From an uncultured Lachnospiraceae bacterium (GTDB lineage: Bacteria; Bacillota; Clostridia; Lachnospirales; Lachnospiraceae): a DNA stretch of 64,000 nucleotides. Position 1 is the first letter of the stretch; the number at the start of each line of letters is the position of its first letter. Shown here in pieces: positions 50,978 through 59,999 of this stretch. Under the pieces are notes generated by a model. The model made no database searches, was not told where the DNA came from, and saw nothing but the letters and a program-made list of their open reading frames with translations. The position numbers were made by a program, and so were the translations under genes. The stretch spans positions 1-64,000 of the forward strand of contig URCR01000003.1 in the NCBI GenBank assembly GCA_900546325.1, written 5' to 3'.

Positions 50978-52333
50978 ATGACGGAACCAGTATTTTATGC
51001 AGATCCGGTGCGCCTTCTTCTGGCGGCGGCTGTCGGGATTATTTTACTTCTGGCGCTGATCATCCGCTGGAAGCTGCACCCGGTCATTTCAATGATGATC
51101 TCAGCGGTAGTGATCGGAGTCGGGGCGGGAATGCCGCTGCACCTGATCGGTGAGACCGTAGAAAAAGGGGTCGGCAAGACACTGCAGGGAATTGCACTTT
51201 TGATCGGACTCGGATCAATGTTCGGAGGAATCCTTGAGGTGAGCGGCGGTGCACAGCAGATCGCGCACACCTTGATCCGAAAGTTCGGACAGAAGAAAGC
51301 AGGATGGGCGCTGGGACTGACCGGGCTTGTGATCGGGACCACGGTCTTTTTTGAGGCGGGTGTTGTCATCCTGATTCCATTGGCATTTCATGTGGCAAAG
51401 GAAACGAAGAAATCAACACTCTACTATGCAATCCCGCTTTTAGCAGGACTTGCTTCCGGCTACGCATTTGTTCCACCGTCTGCAGGTTCTGTACTTGTGG
51501 CAAATGCACTGGATGTTCCGCTTGGGACAATGATCGCGGTCGGTATTCCGGTTGCGATTCTCTCAACGATCGTTGCAGGAATCTTATGGGGAAAAGTGAT
51601 TGGAACAAAGATTATTACGGCGCTTCCGGAAAATGTAGAGGAGATGGAGTCGACAGAGAAGAAGCTCCCTCCGTTTGGAATGGTACTTCTGATCATCCTG
51701 ATCCCGCTGATTTTGATCTTATTCAGCACCATATCGGGTTATCTGCCGCTTCCGGAGCAGGGAAAAGAAGTGCTTCAATTTCTCGGTGAGCCATTTGTGG
51801 CATTGACGATCGCGACTTTGACAGCGATGTATGTGCTGGGAATCCGGATGGGATACGAGAAGGAAGAACTGAAGAAGATTTTAGACAAATCTCTTCGACC
51901 GGTCGGCATGATTCTTCTTGTCATCGCAAGCGGCGGTGTGATCCGCTGGATGCTCCAGGATTCCGGACTTGGAAATATTATCGGACCAATCTTGGAAAAG
52001 AGCGGAATGCCGCTGATCGTGATTGCATTTTTGATTGCATTTTTTGTCCGCGCAGCCGTTGGAAGTTCGATCGTGGCAATGACGATGGCGTCCGGAATTA
52101 TGGCGACAATGCCGGCAATGGCAGGAAGTTCTGTACTGTTCCGCGCAGCGATGTGCTGTGCGATCTGTGGAGGAGCAACCGCATTAAGCCACGTCAATGA
52201 TGCCGGATTCTGGTTAGTCGGCACCTTTTTGGAGATTGATGAGAAGACGACGTTAAAGTCATGGACTGTTATGGAGACGTTGATCGGAGTCATGGGACTT
52301 TTGCTGGGACTTTTGATCTCAGTGTTTGCATAA
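50978..52333 (+). CDS. GntP-family gluconate/sugar-acid permease
   Basis: A 451-residue permease with about 12-14 membrane helices. IGLGSMFGGILEVSGGAQQIAHTLIRKFGQKKAGWALGLTG and VAMTMASGIMATMPAM are typical GntP regions. It imports gluconate or similar acids with protons. AGGAGGG precedes the ATG. First gene of an operon with the dehydratase 43 bases downstream; the divergent FadR-type gene is the likely regulator. Confidence 0.92.
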   Translation: MTEPVFYADPVRLLLAAAVGIILLLALIIRWKLHPVISMMISAVVIGVGAGMPLHLIGETVEKGVGKTLQGIALLIGLGSMFGGILEVSGGAQQIAHTLIRKFGQKKAGWALGLTGLVIGTTVFFEAGVVILIPLAFHVAKETKKSTLYYAIPLLAGLASGYAFVPPSAGSVLVANALDVPLGTMIAVGIPVAILSTIVAGILWGKVIGTKIITALPENVEEMESTEKKLPPFGMVLLIILIPLILILFSTISGYLPLPEQGKEVLQFLGEPFVALTIATLTAMYVLGIRMGYEKEELKKILDKSLRPVGMILLVIASGGVIRWMLQDSGLGNIIGPILEKSGMPLIVIAFLIAFFVRAAVGSSIVAMTMASGIMATMPAMAGSSVLFRAAMCCAICGGATALSHVNDAGFWLVGTFLEIDEKTTLKSWTVMETLIGVMGLLLGLLISVFA

Positions 52334-52376
52334 AAAAAGACAATCTATAAAAAGAGAACCTATGGAGGAATGAAAG

Positions 52377-54143
52377 ATGGAAGAACAAATGAAACATGTA
52401 CAGGAGAAAACAGAGCAGAATGCAGAATTGACAAGTCAGAAACTAAGAAAGATTGCGCCGGAGTTAGATCCGCTCCGTCTCGGAACCGGATGGAAATTAG
52501 AAGATCTCTCAAAACCGCAGATCATTATTGAGAGCACCTTTGGAGACAGCCATCCGGGAAGCGGACATCTGCTGGAACTGGTGGAAGAGGCGAGAAAAGG
52601 AGTGGCAGAAGCAGGTGGGTTCGGAGCCCGTTATTTCTGCACCGATATCTGTGACGGGGAGGCACAGGGACATGACGGAATCAATTATTCTCTGCCGTCA
52701 AGAGATATGATGGCAAATATGATCGAGATTCACGCCAATGCGACACCGTTTGACGGCGGAGTATTCATTGCAAGCTGCGACAAAGGAATGCCTGCACATC
52801 TGATGGCAGTGGGAAGAGTTAATATTCCGTCAATCATTGTAACCGGGGGAGTGATGGATGCAGGTCCGGATCTTCTCACATTAGAGCAGATCGGAAAATA
52901 CAATGCGATGTGTGAGCGCGGGGAGATTTCCAGAGAAAAAATGGAATTTTACAAACACAACGCATGTCCATCGTGCGGGGCATGTTCGTTCATGGGAACC
53001 GCATCGACGATGCAGATTATGGCGGAGGCACTTGGGCTGATGCTTCCGGGAAGTGCACTGATGCCGGCGACAAGTCCGGATTTAAGAGAGATGGCAAAGA
53101 AGGCCGGCGAGCAGGCTGTCTGGCTTGCAAAGCATAACCTGACACCGGATAAGATCGTGACGATGAAATCATTTGAGAACGCGATCATGGTGCACGCGGC
53201 GATTTCCGGTTCTACCAACTCGCTTCTCCACATTCCTGCGATCGCAAAAGAATTTGGATTTGAGATTGACGGGGAGACATTTGACCGGCTGCACAGAGGG
53301 GCACATTATCTTCTGAACATCCGTCCGGCAGGAGAGTGGCCGGCACAGTTCTTCTATTATGCAGGAGGCGTTCCGACCATCATGGAAGAAATCAAAGATA
53401 TGCTCCATCTGGATGTGATGACCGTGACAGGAAAGACACTTGGAGAAAATCTGGAAGAGTTAAAGCAAAATGGATTTTATGAAAAGTGCCAGGGCTATCT
53501 TGATCAATGGAATTTAAAGAGAGAAGATGTGATCCGCCCATTTGAGAGACCGTTTGGAACAGATGGAAGTATTGCCATCTTAAAGGGAAATCTCGCGCCG
53601 GACGGGGCAGTCGTAAAACATACGGTTGTTCCGAAAGAAATGTTCCGGGCAGTGCTCCGTGCAAGACCGTTCGACTGTGAGGAGGATGCGATCCAGGCAG
53701 TATTGACACACGAAATCCAGCCAGGAGATGCGGTGATCATCCGCTATGAAGGACCGAAAGGAAGCGGAATGCCGGAAATGTTCTACACGACAGAGGCAAT
53801 TGCATCGGATGCGAAGCTTGGAGCAAGCATTGCGCTTCTGACTGACGGAAGATTTTCCGGGGCATCAAAAGGACCTGCCATCGGACACATTTCCCCGGAA
53901 GCAGCCCAGGGAGGACCGATTGCACTTGTAGAGGAAAATGACTTGATTGAGATCAGTATCCCGGATCGAGTGCTTCAGATTGTCGGAGTGAACGGAGAGA
54001 GAAAGACAAAAGAAGAGATCGAGACAATTTTAGCAGAGAGAAAAAGCCGTTGGCAGCCAAGAAAGAATAAATATACAAAAGGTGTGTTAAAGTTGTTTGC
54101 AGACAAAGCGATCTCACCGATGAATGGCGGATATATGGAATAA
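52377..54143 (+). CDS. IlvD/Edd-family sugar-acid dehydratase
   Basis: A 588-residue Fe-S dehydratase. The cluster cysteines are visible in DICDGEAQGHDG, SCDKGMPAHLMA and CPSCGACSFMGTAS; the C-terminal GRFSGASKGPAIGHISPEA is a family signature. The residues around the clusters resemble the sugar-acid branch (YjhG/Edd-like) more than biosynthetic IlvD, and it follows a GntP permease rather than ilv genes. Probable reaction: dehydration of gluconate or another aldonate to the 2-keto-3-deoxy acid. The aldolase is not in this window. Confidence 0.85.
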   Translation: MEEQMKHVQEKTEQNAELTSQKLRKIAPELDPLRLGTGWKLEDLSKPQIIIESTFGDSHPGSGHLLELVEEARKGVAEAGGFGARYFCTDICDGEAQGHDGINYSLPSRDMMANMIEIHANATPFDGGVFIASCDKGMPAHLMAVGRVNIPSIIVTGGVMDAGPDLLTLEQIGKYNAMCERGEISREKMEFYKHNACPSCGACSFMGTASTMQIMAEALGLMLPGSALMPATSPDLREMAKKAGEQAVWLAKHNLTPDKIVTMKSFENAIMVHAAISGSTNSLLHIPAIAKEFGFEIDGETFDRLHRGAHYLLNIRPAGEWPAQFFYYAGGVPTIMEEIKDMLHLDVMTVTGKTLGENLEELKQNGFYEKCQGYLDQWNLKREDVIRPFERPFGTDGSIAILKGNLAPDGAVVKHTVVPKEMFRAVLRARPFDCEEDAIQAVLTHEIQPGDAVIIRYEGPKGSGMPEMFYTTEAIASDAKLGASIALLTDGRFSGASKGPAIGHISPEAAQGGPIALVEENDLIEISIPDRVLQIVGVNGERKTKEEIETILAERKSRWQPRKNKYTKGVLKLFADKAISPMNGGYME

Positions 54144-54150
54144 AATTATT

Positions 54151-54200
54151 AAAATAAGACTTTCCCATAGATAGTATTCTTTGGGAGAGTCTTATTTTTT
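54151..54200. terminator. Terminator after the dehydratase
   Basis: AAAATAAGACT-TCCCA pairs with TGGGA-AGTCTTATTTT (16 bp, one mismatch) around about 14 bases. A-rich left and T-rich right, so probably active in both directions for the convergent apbE-type gene. Confidence 0.9.
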
Positions 54201-54249
54201 AATGATAGATAGTGGATGTTACAACGCTTGTTTCTCACCACAATTTTTA

Positions 54250-55296
54250 CTATTTCGGAAATCCGCTGCTGTAATGTAGTTCGTAATCGTCTGTAATAAA
54301 CACCGCTTCGGTATCGGGAGTCTGTTCGATCAGGTTCATACCTTCTTCAAGCCCCAGGGAGAAGCATGTGGTGCTGAGTCCGTCGCCGTCCACAGACTCA
54401 TCCGACAGAATGGTGACGGATACAAGTGAATTGTCATATGGATAACCGGTCTTCGGATTTAACAGATGGTGGTAGAGCTTCCCGTCCTTTTCAAAAGAAC
54501 GCTCGTAGATCCCGGAGGAGACAATGGATTTATCCCGCACCTGGATCGTTGACACGGTCTCGCTTCGTTTTGCAAATGGCTTCTGAATTCCGATCTCGAA
54601 TGCGGAGTGATCCGGTTTTTCCCCGACACAGAGCACATTTCCGCCAAGATTGATCACAGCGCTCTTCACACCGCGCTCCAGAAGAAATGCTTTCATCTTA
54701 TCAGCAATATAGCCTTTTGCGATTGCACCGAGGTCAAGCTGCATGCCATCTTGTAAAAACTGTATCCGGTTGTCCTTTAAGACAACATTTTTGTAATTGA
54801 CAAGCGAAAGCGCGGCAGAGATTTCCTCATCGGACGGCACAATCTTCTCACCGGAAGTAAAGTCCCACAGAGAAGAAACCGGTCCAATCGTGATGTCAAA
54901 GGCTCCGTCGGATTTCTCACAGTAGGAGAGCGCGGTCGAAATAAGCTCGGTCATCTCCGGTGAGATACAAAAGAAGCCGTCTTCCTGCGGAAGCTGTCCG
55001 TGATTTAGCTGATACAGTTCACTTGAGGGAAGGGTGCGGCTAAATATGTTTTCGTATTTGTCACAAAGTTCCATTACTTCTGAGAGCAGTTTTTCATCGG
55101 CAGAGTCGTAGAGCGTGACGGTAACAACCGTATTTAATTTAAAAGCAGTATCGGAAATAGAAGTATCCGTATTTGCGCCTGTCCCGGCAGAGGAATTCTG
55201 TCCCGAATCCTGCCTGAGAAAAATAAGAAAAATCAAAAGCAGGAAAATCACAAGAGCACTCCCTGCCTGAATCATTCGTCTGCGAAAGTCATTCAT
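54250..55296 (-). CDS. apbE: FAD:protein FMN transferase (ApbE)
   Basis: A 348-residue membrane-anchored flavin transferase that attaches FMN covalently to threonines of extracytoplasmic proteins. One N-terminal helix (about 11-28), then the ApbE domain: SDGAFDITIGPVSSLWDF, LDLGAIAKGYIADKM, NLGGNVLCVG and DGLSTTCFSLG with the Mg-binding Asp/Thr. No lipobox cysteine is seen. ATG at 55296 overlaps the upstream tetR-type gene by eight bases, so they are co-expressed. Its protein substrate (Rnf/Nqr type or a flavinylated transporter) is not in this window. Confidence 0.92.
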   Translation of the reverse strand: MNDFRRRMIQAGSALVIFLLLIFLIFLRQDSGQNSSAGTGANTDTSISDTAFKLNTVVTVTLYDSADEKLLSEVMELCDKYENIFSRTLPSSELYQLNHGQLPQEDGFFCISPEMTELISTALSYCEKSDGAFDITIGPVSSLWDFTSGEKIVPSDEEISAALSLVNYKNVVLKDNRIQFLQDGMQLDLGAIAKGYIADKMKAFLLERGVKSAVINLGGNVLCVGEKPDHSAFEIGIQKPFAKRSETVSTIQVRDKSIVSSGIYERSFEKDGKLYHHLLNPKTGYPYDNSLVSVTILSDESVDGDGLSTTCFSLGLEEGMNLIEQTPDTEAVFITDDYELHYSSGFPK

Positions 55297-55873
55297 TGCC
55301 TTTATGAGCCTCCTTCCATGAATAAATGAGAGCATCAGAAGACTGTATCGCATAGTCAGCGATCTGTTCATAAGGGATTTTCAGCCCATCATTGAACCAC
55401 TTACGGATGATTCCGATAAGCCCGCAGACGCGGAACATGTACAGATAGTCAAAAGAGTCTTCATCAAATGCATTGCAGCTTTCCTTCATCAGCGAATAGC
55501 TTACATCATACTGAAGCGCAAAGAGGCGCTCCAGAAAAGCATCTTCTGAGCGCAGGATCAATACGCGGCAGGAATCCATATTTTCGTAGAGAAAACGAAA
55601 AATATCACAGATCAGCGCACGGTTGTCCGCATAAGGCTTCTGCTGTTGGGTAAACACTGCCATCTGCTCCAGGAAATCGTCCTGAATCTGCCGGTACAGT
55701 GCGAAAATATCTTCAAAATTTGAATAAAATGTTGTGCGGTTGACGTCGGCAGTCTCACAGAGCTTCTGTACAGTGATCTTGGAGAGCGGACGGTCCACTA
55801 ACAGTTTTAGCAGAGCTTCCTTTAATACTTTCTGAGAGTAAGCTCTCTTTCGGTGTAGTTTTTCCTGTTGCAT
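55289..55873 (-). CDS. TetR-family regulator upstream of apbE
   Basis: A 194-residue TetR/AcrR-type protein with N-terminal helix-turn-helix (ITVQKLCETADVNRTTFYSNFEDIFALYRQI) and a helical ligand domain of the TetR_C type found in DhaS-like regulators (FLYENMDSCRVLI, FNDGLKIPYEQIADYA). ATG at 55873 follows AAAGG; the longer frame is upstream leader. Divergent from the family 2 glycosidase gene with 207 bases between. A TTGACA -35 box for this unit lies at 55935-55940 on the minus strand. Ligand unknown. Confidence 0.88.
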   Translation of the reverse strand: MQQEKLHRKRAYSQKVLKEALLKLLVDRPLSKITVQKLCETADVNRTTFYSNFEDIFALYRQIQDDFLEQMAVFTQQQKPYADNRALICDIFRFLYENMDSCRVLILRSEDAFLERLFALQYDVSYSLMKESCNAFDEDSFDYLYMFRVCGLIGIIRKWFNDGLKIPYEQIADYAIQSSDALIYSWKEAHKGNE

Positions 55874-56019
55874 AAAATGCCTTTCTATGCCAGTGCATGG
55901 TATCACTCGCATGTTATTGAATCATTTGTTTCCTTGTCAATGTTAACACAAAGAAGAAAAAATGACAACAAATACAAGATAGAATGTCGGTTTTAAAACG
56001 AAATGTTTTTGATTGTTGA

Positions 56020-56048
56020 TTGAACGGAAAAAATGGATATGCTATGAT
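56020..56048 (+). promoter_or_regulatory. Promoter of the GH2 gene
   Basis: TTGAAC (56020-56025) and TATGAT (56043-56048), 17-bp spacer, 33 bases before the ATG. The remaining intergenic DNA to 55874 is AT-rich with no further signal I can assign. Confidence 0.65.
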
Positions 56049-56080
56049 AAAACAAATCAAATTGAAAAGGAGAAGATATC

Positions 56081-58357
56081 ATGAGAACTGTAATGGAATT
56101 AAACAAGAACTGGTATTTTCAGAAAGAAAATGTCGGACTTCCGCAGGCACTTCCTTGTGACTGGGAGAAAATAGACCTGCCGCACACATGGAATGCTGTG
56201 GACGGACAGGACGGAAGAGGAGAATATTACCGCGGTGCATGCTGGTATGCAAAAAGCTTTGAGACACCGAAGCGCATGGACGGATACCGCGTCTATGTAG
56301 AAGTACTTGCGGCAGCATTGTCCGGACGTGTATATGTGAACGGACAGGAAGTGGCATACCATGAAGGAGGATTCTCTACATTCCGCGCAGATGTGACAGA
56401 CGCGCTGAAAGAGCAAGGAGAAAATCTTCTTGTGATCGAAGTGGACAATGGCGAGAAGAGCCACATCTACCCACAGGTTGCAGACTTTACATTCTACGGC
56501 GGATTATACCGCGGCGTGAATCTGATCCTTGTGCCGGAAGTTCATTTTGACCTTGACTTTTACGGGGCACCGGGACTGAAAGTGACTCCGGTCATCAAAG
56601 GAAAAGATGCAGAGATCCGATTAGAGACATGGGTAAAAAATGCAGATGAAAATTATACTGTCAGATACCAGATCAAAGATGCAGAAGGCAAAGTAGTTGC
56701 AGAGAGCTGGAGAGCAGCAGAAAATCCGGAGGTTGTACAGTTCCTTCCAAATGCACACTTATGGCAGGGAGTGGAAGATCCGTACCTCTATACATGCACA
56801 GCAGAACTGGTGCGCCGCAATGAGACAGTCGATGAAGTGACAGTACGTTTCGGTATCCGTGAGTTCTATGTGGACAAAGAAAAAGGATTCTTCTTAAATG
56901 GAAAACCAATGAAACTGCGCGGTGTGTCCAGACATCAGGATAAGCTGTACCAGGGAAATGCACTGACAAAGGAAGACCACCGTCTTGATGCAGATCTGAT
57001 CCGGGAAGTCGGAGCGAACACGATCCGTCTTGCACACTATCAGCACAGTCAGGATTTCTACGATGTATGTGATGAATATGGTTTTGTCGTATGGGCAGAA
57101 ATCCCGTATATCAGCAGCCAGAGCGATGATCCGGCAGCGCACGAGAACTGCCGCCAGCAGATGAAAGACCTGATCTATCAGAACTACAATCACGCATGTA
57201 TCTGTTTCTGGGGAATCTCAAACGAGATTACGATCCACGGAGAAAAACCGGGACTTGTAGATAACCACAGAGACCTGAATGCACTTGTAAAAGAGTTAGA
57301 TCCGACAAGACTGACAACGATGGCACATGTGACACTGCTCTCTCAGGACAGCGATCTTCACAGCGTGACAGATGTGGAAAGCTACAATCACTATTTTGGG
57401 TGGTACGGCGGAAAATACGAGCAGAACTCAGTATGGTTTGACGACTACCACAAGAAATATCCGGATCGCTGCATCGGACTTTCCGAGTATGGTGCAGAGG
57501 GAATCATCACTTACCAGCCGGATGAACCAAAGTGCAGAGACTACTCCGAGGCATACCAGGCAGAGTATCACGAATTTATGGTGAAAATGCTGATGGAGCG
57601 CGATTATATCTGGAGCAGCCACGTATGGAACATGTTCGACTTCGGATGTGCAGCCAGAGATGAAGGTGGTGTGGCAGGAAGAAACAACAAAGGACTTGTC
57701 ACAATCGACCGTAAGATCAAGAAAGAAGCTTTCTACTTATACAAGGCATACTGGAGCAGCGAACCGTTTGTATATGTATGCGGACGCAGATACGCACAGA
57801 GAGTCGGAGAATCTACAAAAGTAAAAGTATACTCCAACCAGCCGTCAGTACAGCTTTATGTAGACGGAGAACTGTTTGCAGAGCAGAGCGGAGAGAAGAT
57901 CTTTGTATTTGAAAATGTTCCGCTTCACAACGGATTTACACAGATCACAGCAAAATACAACGACTGCACAGACTCACTTGCACTTGAAAAAGTAGAGGAG
58001 AAGCCGGCAATCTACACACTTCCGAAGAACGAAGACGAGGAAGGAATGGAAGGTGCTGCAAACTGGTTTGACCAGGCGGCAGCAGAAGCAGCAAATGCAG
58101 GGGAGATGGTATTCCCGGAAGGATACTTCTCTACCCACGATAAGATTACAGATATCATTGAAAATGAGGAAGCATCTGCAGCGTTTATCGGAGCACTTTC
58201 CGCAATGGCCGGAATGAAACTCAACAAAGGAATGTTAAAGATGCTCGGCGGAAAGACTGTTGAGGAAATGATCCAGATGGCAGGACAGATGGGACAGGAA
58301 GTTCCGGAGCAGGGTGTAAAGGTCTTAAATATCCAGTTGAATAAAATCAAAAAATAA
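56081..58357 (+). CDS. Glycoside hydrolase family 2 (beta-galactosidase/glucuronidase-like)
   Basis: A 758-residue cytosolic glycosidase. N-terminal jelly-roll sugar-binding domain (LNKNWYFQKEN, DLPHTWNAVDGQDG, YRGACWYAKSF), Ig-like middle domain, TIM barrel (LRGVSRHQDK, ANTIRLAHYQHSQDFYDVCDEYG) with acid/base Glu382 in WGISNE and nucleophile Glu469 in LSEYGAEG, then C-terminal sandwich and a 100-residue helical extension rich in Ala, Met and Gly. The extension is not part of standard GH2 enzymes. GH2 with RHQDK usually means beta-galactosidase. AAAGGAG precedes the ATG. Confidence 0.92.
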   Translation: MRTVMELNKNWYFQKENVGLPQALPCDWEKIDLPHTWNAVDGQDGRGEYYRGACWYAKSFETPKRMDGYRVYVEVLAAALSGRVYVNGQEVAYHEGGFSTFRADVTDALKEQGENLLVIEVDNGEKSHIYPQVADFTFYGGLYRGVNLILVPEVHFDLDFYGAPGLKVTPVIKGKDAEIRLETWVKNADENYTVRYQIKDAEGKVVAESWRAAENPEVVQFLPNAHLWQGVEDPYLYTCTAELVRRNETVDEVTVRFGIREFYVDKEKGFFLNGKPMKLRGVSRHQDKLYQGNALTKEDHRLDADLIREVGANTIRLAHYQHSQDFYDVCDEYGFVVWAEIPYISSQSDDPAAHENCRQQMKDLIYQNYNHACICFWGISNEITIHGEKPGLVDNHRDLNALVKELDPTRLTTMAHVTLLSQDSDLHSVTDVESYNHYFGWYGGKYEQNSVWFDDYHKKYPDRCIGLSEYGAEGIITYQPDEPKCRDYSEAYQAEYHEFMVKMLMERDYIWSSHVWNMFDFGCAARDEGGVAGRNNKGLVTIDRKIKKEAFYLYKAYWSSEPFVYVCGRRYAQRVGESTKVKVYSNQPSVQLYVDGELFAEQSGEKIFVFENVPLHNGFTQITAKYNDCTDSLALEKVEEKPAIYTLPKNEDEEGMEGAANWFDQAAAEAANAGEMVFPEGYFSTHDKITDIIENEEASAAFIGALSAMAGMKLNKGMLKMLGGKTVEEMIQMAGQMGQEVPEQGVKVLNIQLNKIKK

Positions 58358-58390
58358 ATCAGAAGTTCGTGAAATAAGTTTGCGAAATCA

Positions 58391-58437
58391 AACAGGGATG
58401 CCGGGGAAAAGAATCCAAACCGACATCCCTATTTTGT
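58391..58437 (+). terminator. Terminator after the GH2 gene
   Basis: CAGGGATGCCGG pairs with CCGACATCCCT (one mismatch) around about 15 bases, followed by ATTTTG. Confidence 0.75.
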
Positions 58438-58467
58438 GTGTTTCACAGAGCAAAAAAGAAATAAGAA

Positions 58468-58496
58468 TTGATTTGCAGACGCCGGACAGTTATAAT
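58468..58496 (+). promoter_or_regulatory. Promoter of grdX
   Basis: TTGATT (58468-58473) and TATAAT (58491-58496), 17-bp spacer, about 47 bases before the ATG. Confidence 0.75.
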
Positions 58497-58543
58497 GATT
58501 GTATAAAAACGGTATGAAACCAGCAGAAAAGAGGTAAAAGCTT

Positions 58544-58933
58544 ATGTGGGAATTAGAGAAGGCGGTGCTGATCACAAATAATGACAGAGTGTATGAAAAG
58601 TACAAAGATCAGATGCAGGTTGTCTTGCTGAAGACGTATGAGGAAGTACTGATCAAGGCGCGTGATATGGTGTATGACAGACATCTGTTGCTGACCCATC
58701 CGCAGGCATCAAGCCTGAAGCCGAATCAGACACCGTTCCGCTCCGTTGTCGTATACCCGCAGGGGGAGGAAGACAACATGAAGGACATCATACTGATTGA
58801 GAAATGCATTGAGACATTCCGCCAGTGGCAGGATATCGCGAAGACCCCGGAAGACTACGAGAAAAAAGTAGCGGAAGATTTTAAGACGATCGATCTGTCT
58901 GTTGTGGATAATATCATCCCAAGGATTTGTTAA
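58544..58933 (+). CDS. grdX: GrdX-family protein
   Basis: A 129-residue protein matching the GrdX family found at the head of glycine-reductase gene clusters: ITNNDRVYEKYKDQMQVV near the start, VLIKARDMVYDRHLLLTHPQASSLKPNQTPFRSVVVYP in the middle and IEKCIETFRQW near the end. Its biochemical role is unknown. Here it leads a unit with a TetR gene 91 bases downstream, ahead of the grdE-grdB operon. Its presence supports assigning the downstream genes to the selenoprotein reductase family rather than to unrelated homologues. Confidence 0.82.
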   Translation: MWELEKAVLITNNDRVYEKYKDQMQVVLLKTYEEVLIKARDMVYDRHLLLTHPQASSLKPNQTPFRSVVVYPQGEEDNMKDIILIEKCIETFRQWQDIAKTPEDYEKKVAEDFKTIDLSVVDNIIPRIC

Positions 58934-59024
58934 TGCATGACAGTCTTTTGGGGATTCCATGAAGTCAGATGGAGAATTTTTGGAAAATCAGCCAGACACA
59001 AGTCAAAAAGAGAGGATAAGAAGA

Positions 59025-59732
59025 ATGGCACAGGAAGAAAACAAAAGCGGGTATTTTAAAGGGCTTTCCAGACAGGACTACATTAAGAAGACACACGAGA
59101 TCATGAAAAAGGAAGGGATCGAGGCCGTTTCTATCCGCAGGATCGCAGCGGAGCTAGGCTGTTCTTCGGCAAGTCTGTACAGACATTTTGAAAATCGGGA
59201 AGAGCTTTTATATTATGCAGAACTACGGACATTGAAAAGCTACATCGACAGCCTGAACCGGGCGGAGCGCACCTGGTCAAACATGTGGGATATTTATGTC
59301 GGAATCTGGGATTGTTATGCACGGGAGGCATTCACATATCCGGAAGCATACAATCTTCTTTTTTTCATCTATTCCAATAAGAAGCTGAATAAGGCGATCC
59401 GGGAATACTATGAGATCTTTCCGGAAGATTTAAAGCATACGAACCGGTTTTTTCAGGAAATGTTAAAGACACCGGATTTCATGTCGAGGGATTTCGAGAT
59501 GTGTAAAAAATGCATCAATGACGGAGCAGTCACCTATGAGAATGCAATCCGGCTCAACCGGATGGTCTGTATGCTGTTTGCGGGCTACTTTAAGAAAGTG
59601 CTGGATGAGGGAATCGAGGAATACCAGATCGGAGAGCGTGTGGACCAGTTTATCAAAGATCTCGACACGATTGTAAAAGCATTGGCAAAAGACCTGAAAG
59701 GATACACAGGGTATAAGAACCGGATCCATTAG
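59025..59732 (+). CDS. TetR-family repressor of the grdEB operon
   Basis: A 235-residue TetR protein: helix-turn-helix HEIMKKEGIEAVSIRRIAAELGCSSASLYRHFENREELLYYAEL at about 25-68, followed by a mostly helical ligand domain with several aromatic residues (WSNMWDIYVGIWDCYAREAF). ATG at 59025 follows AGAGGATAAG; the frame extends upstream without homology. It lies between grdX and grdE in the same direction. Two palindromic GTTATC-type sites in the grdE promoter are its probable operators, and the reductase substrate is the probable inducer. Confidence 0.88.
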   Translation: MAQEENKSGYFKGLSRQDYIKKTHEIMKKEGIEAVSIRRIAAELGCSSASLYRHFENREELLYYAELRTLKSYIDSLNRAERTWSNMWDIYVGIWDCYAREAFTYPEAYNLLFFIYSNKKLNKAIREYYEIFPEDLKHTNRFFQEMLKTPDFMSRDFEMCKKCINDGAVTYENAIRLNRMVCMLFAGYFKKVLDEGIEEYQIGERVDQFIKDLDTIVKALAKDLKGYTGYKNRIH

Positions 59733-59775
59733 CGTGCAGGATCCGGTAAGAGACAACAACATATCGGATTTTTTT

Positions 59776-59818
59776 GCAGCCGGAGGGTATGAGATGACCT
59801 GCCGGCTGCATTTTTTTT
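59776..59818 (+). terminator. Terminator between tetR and grdE
   Basis: GCAGCCGG pairs with CCGGCTGC, extended by A-G/C-T contacts, followed by A and eight T; a T run also lies on the left side. Confidence 0.9.
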
Positions 59819-59923
59819 GTTTCATAGAAAATCCTTTGGTGTACAGTTTTTTTCATAGAAGGCTCCTTTTTGGGCATATCATTTATAGACGAAAAAAATA
59901 TTGAAAAATATTTATAAAAAAAC

Positions 59924-59977
59924 TTGAATGTTATCGCGATTAGATGTATAATATGAACAACAAGTTATCACGATAAC
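59924..59977 (+). promoter_or_regulatory. grdE promoter with two TetR-type operators
   Basis: TTGAAT (59924-59929) and TATAAT (59947-59952) are 17 bp apart. GTTATCGCGATTAG (59930-59943) fills the spacer, and GTTATCACGATAAC (59964-59977), a palindrome with a two-base centre, covers the start site. The copies begin 34 bp apart, about three helical turns. Confidence 0.85.
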
Positions 59978-59999
59978 AAAATCGAAGGAGGGATTTTAT

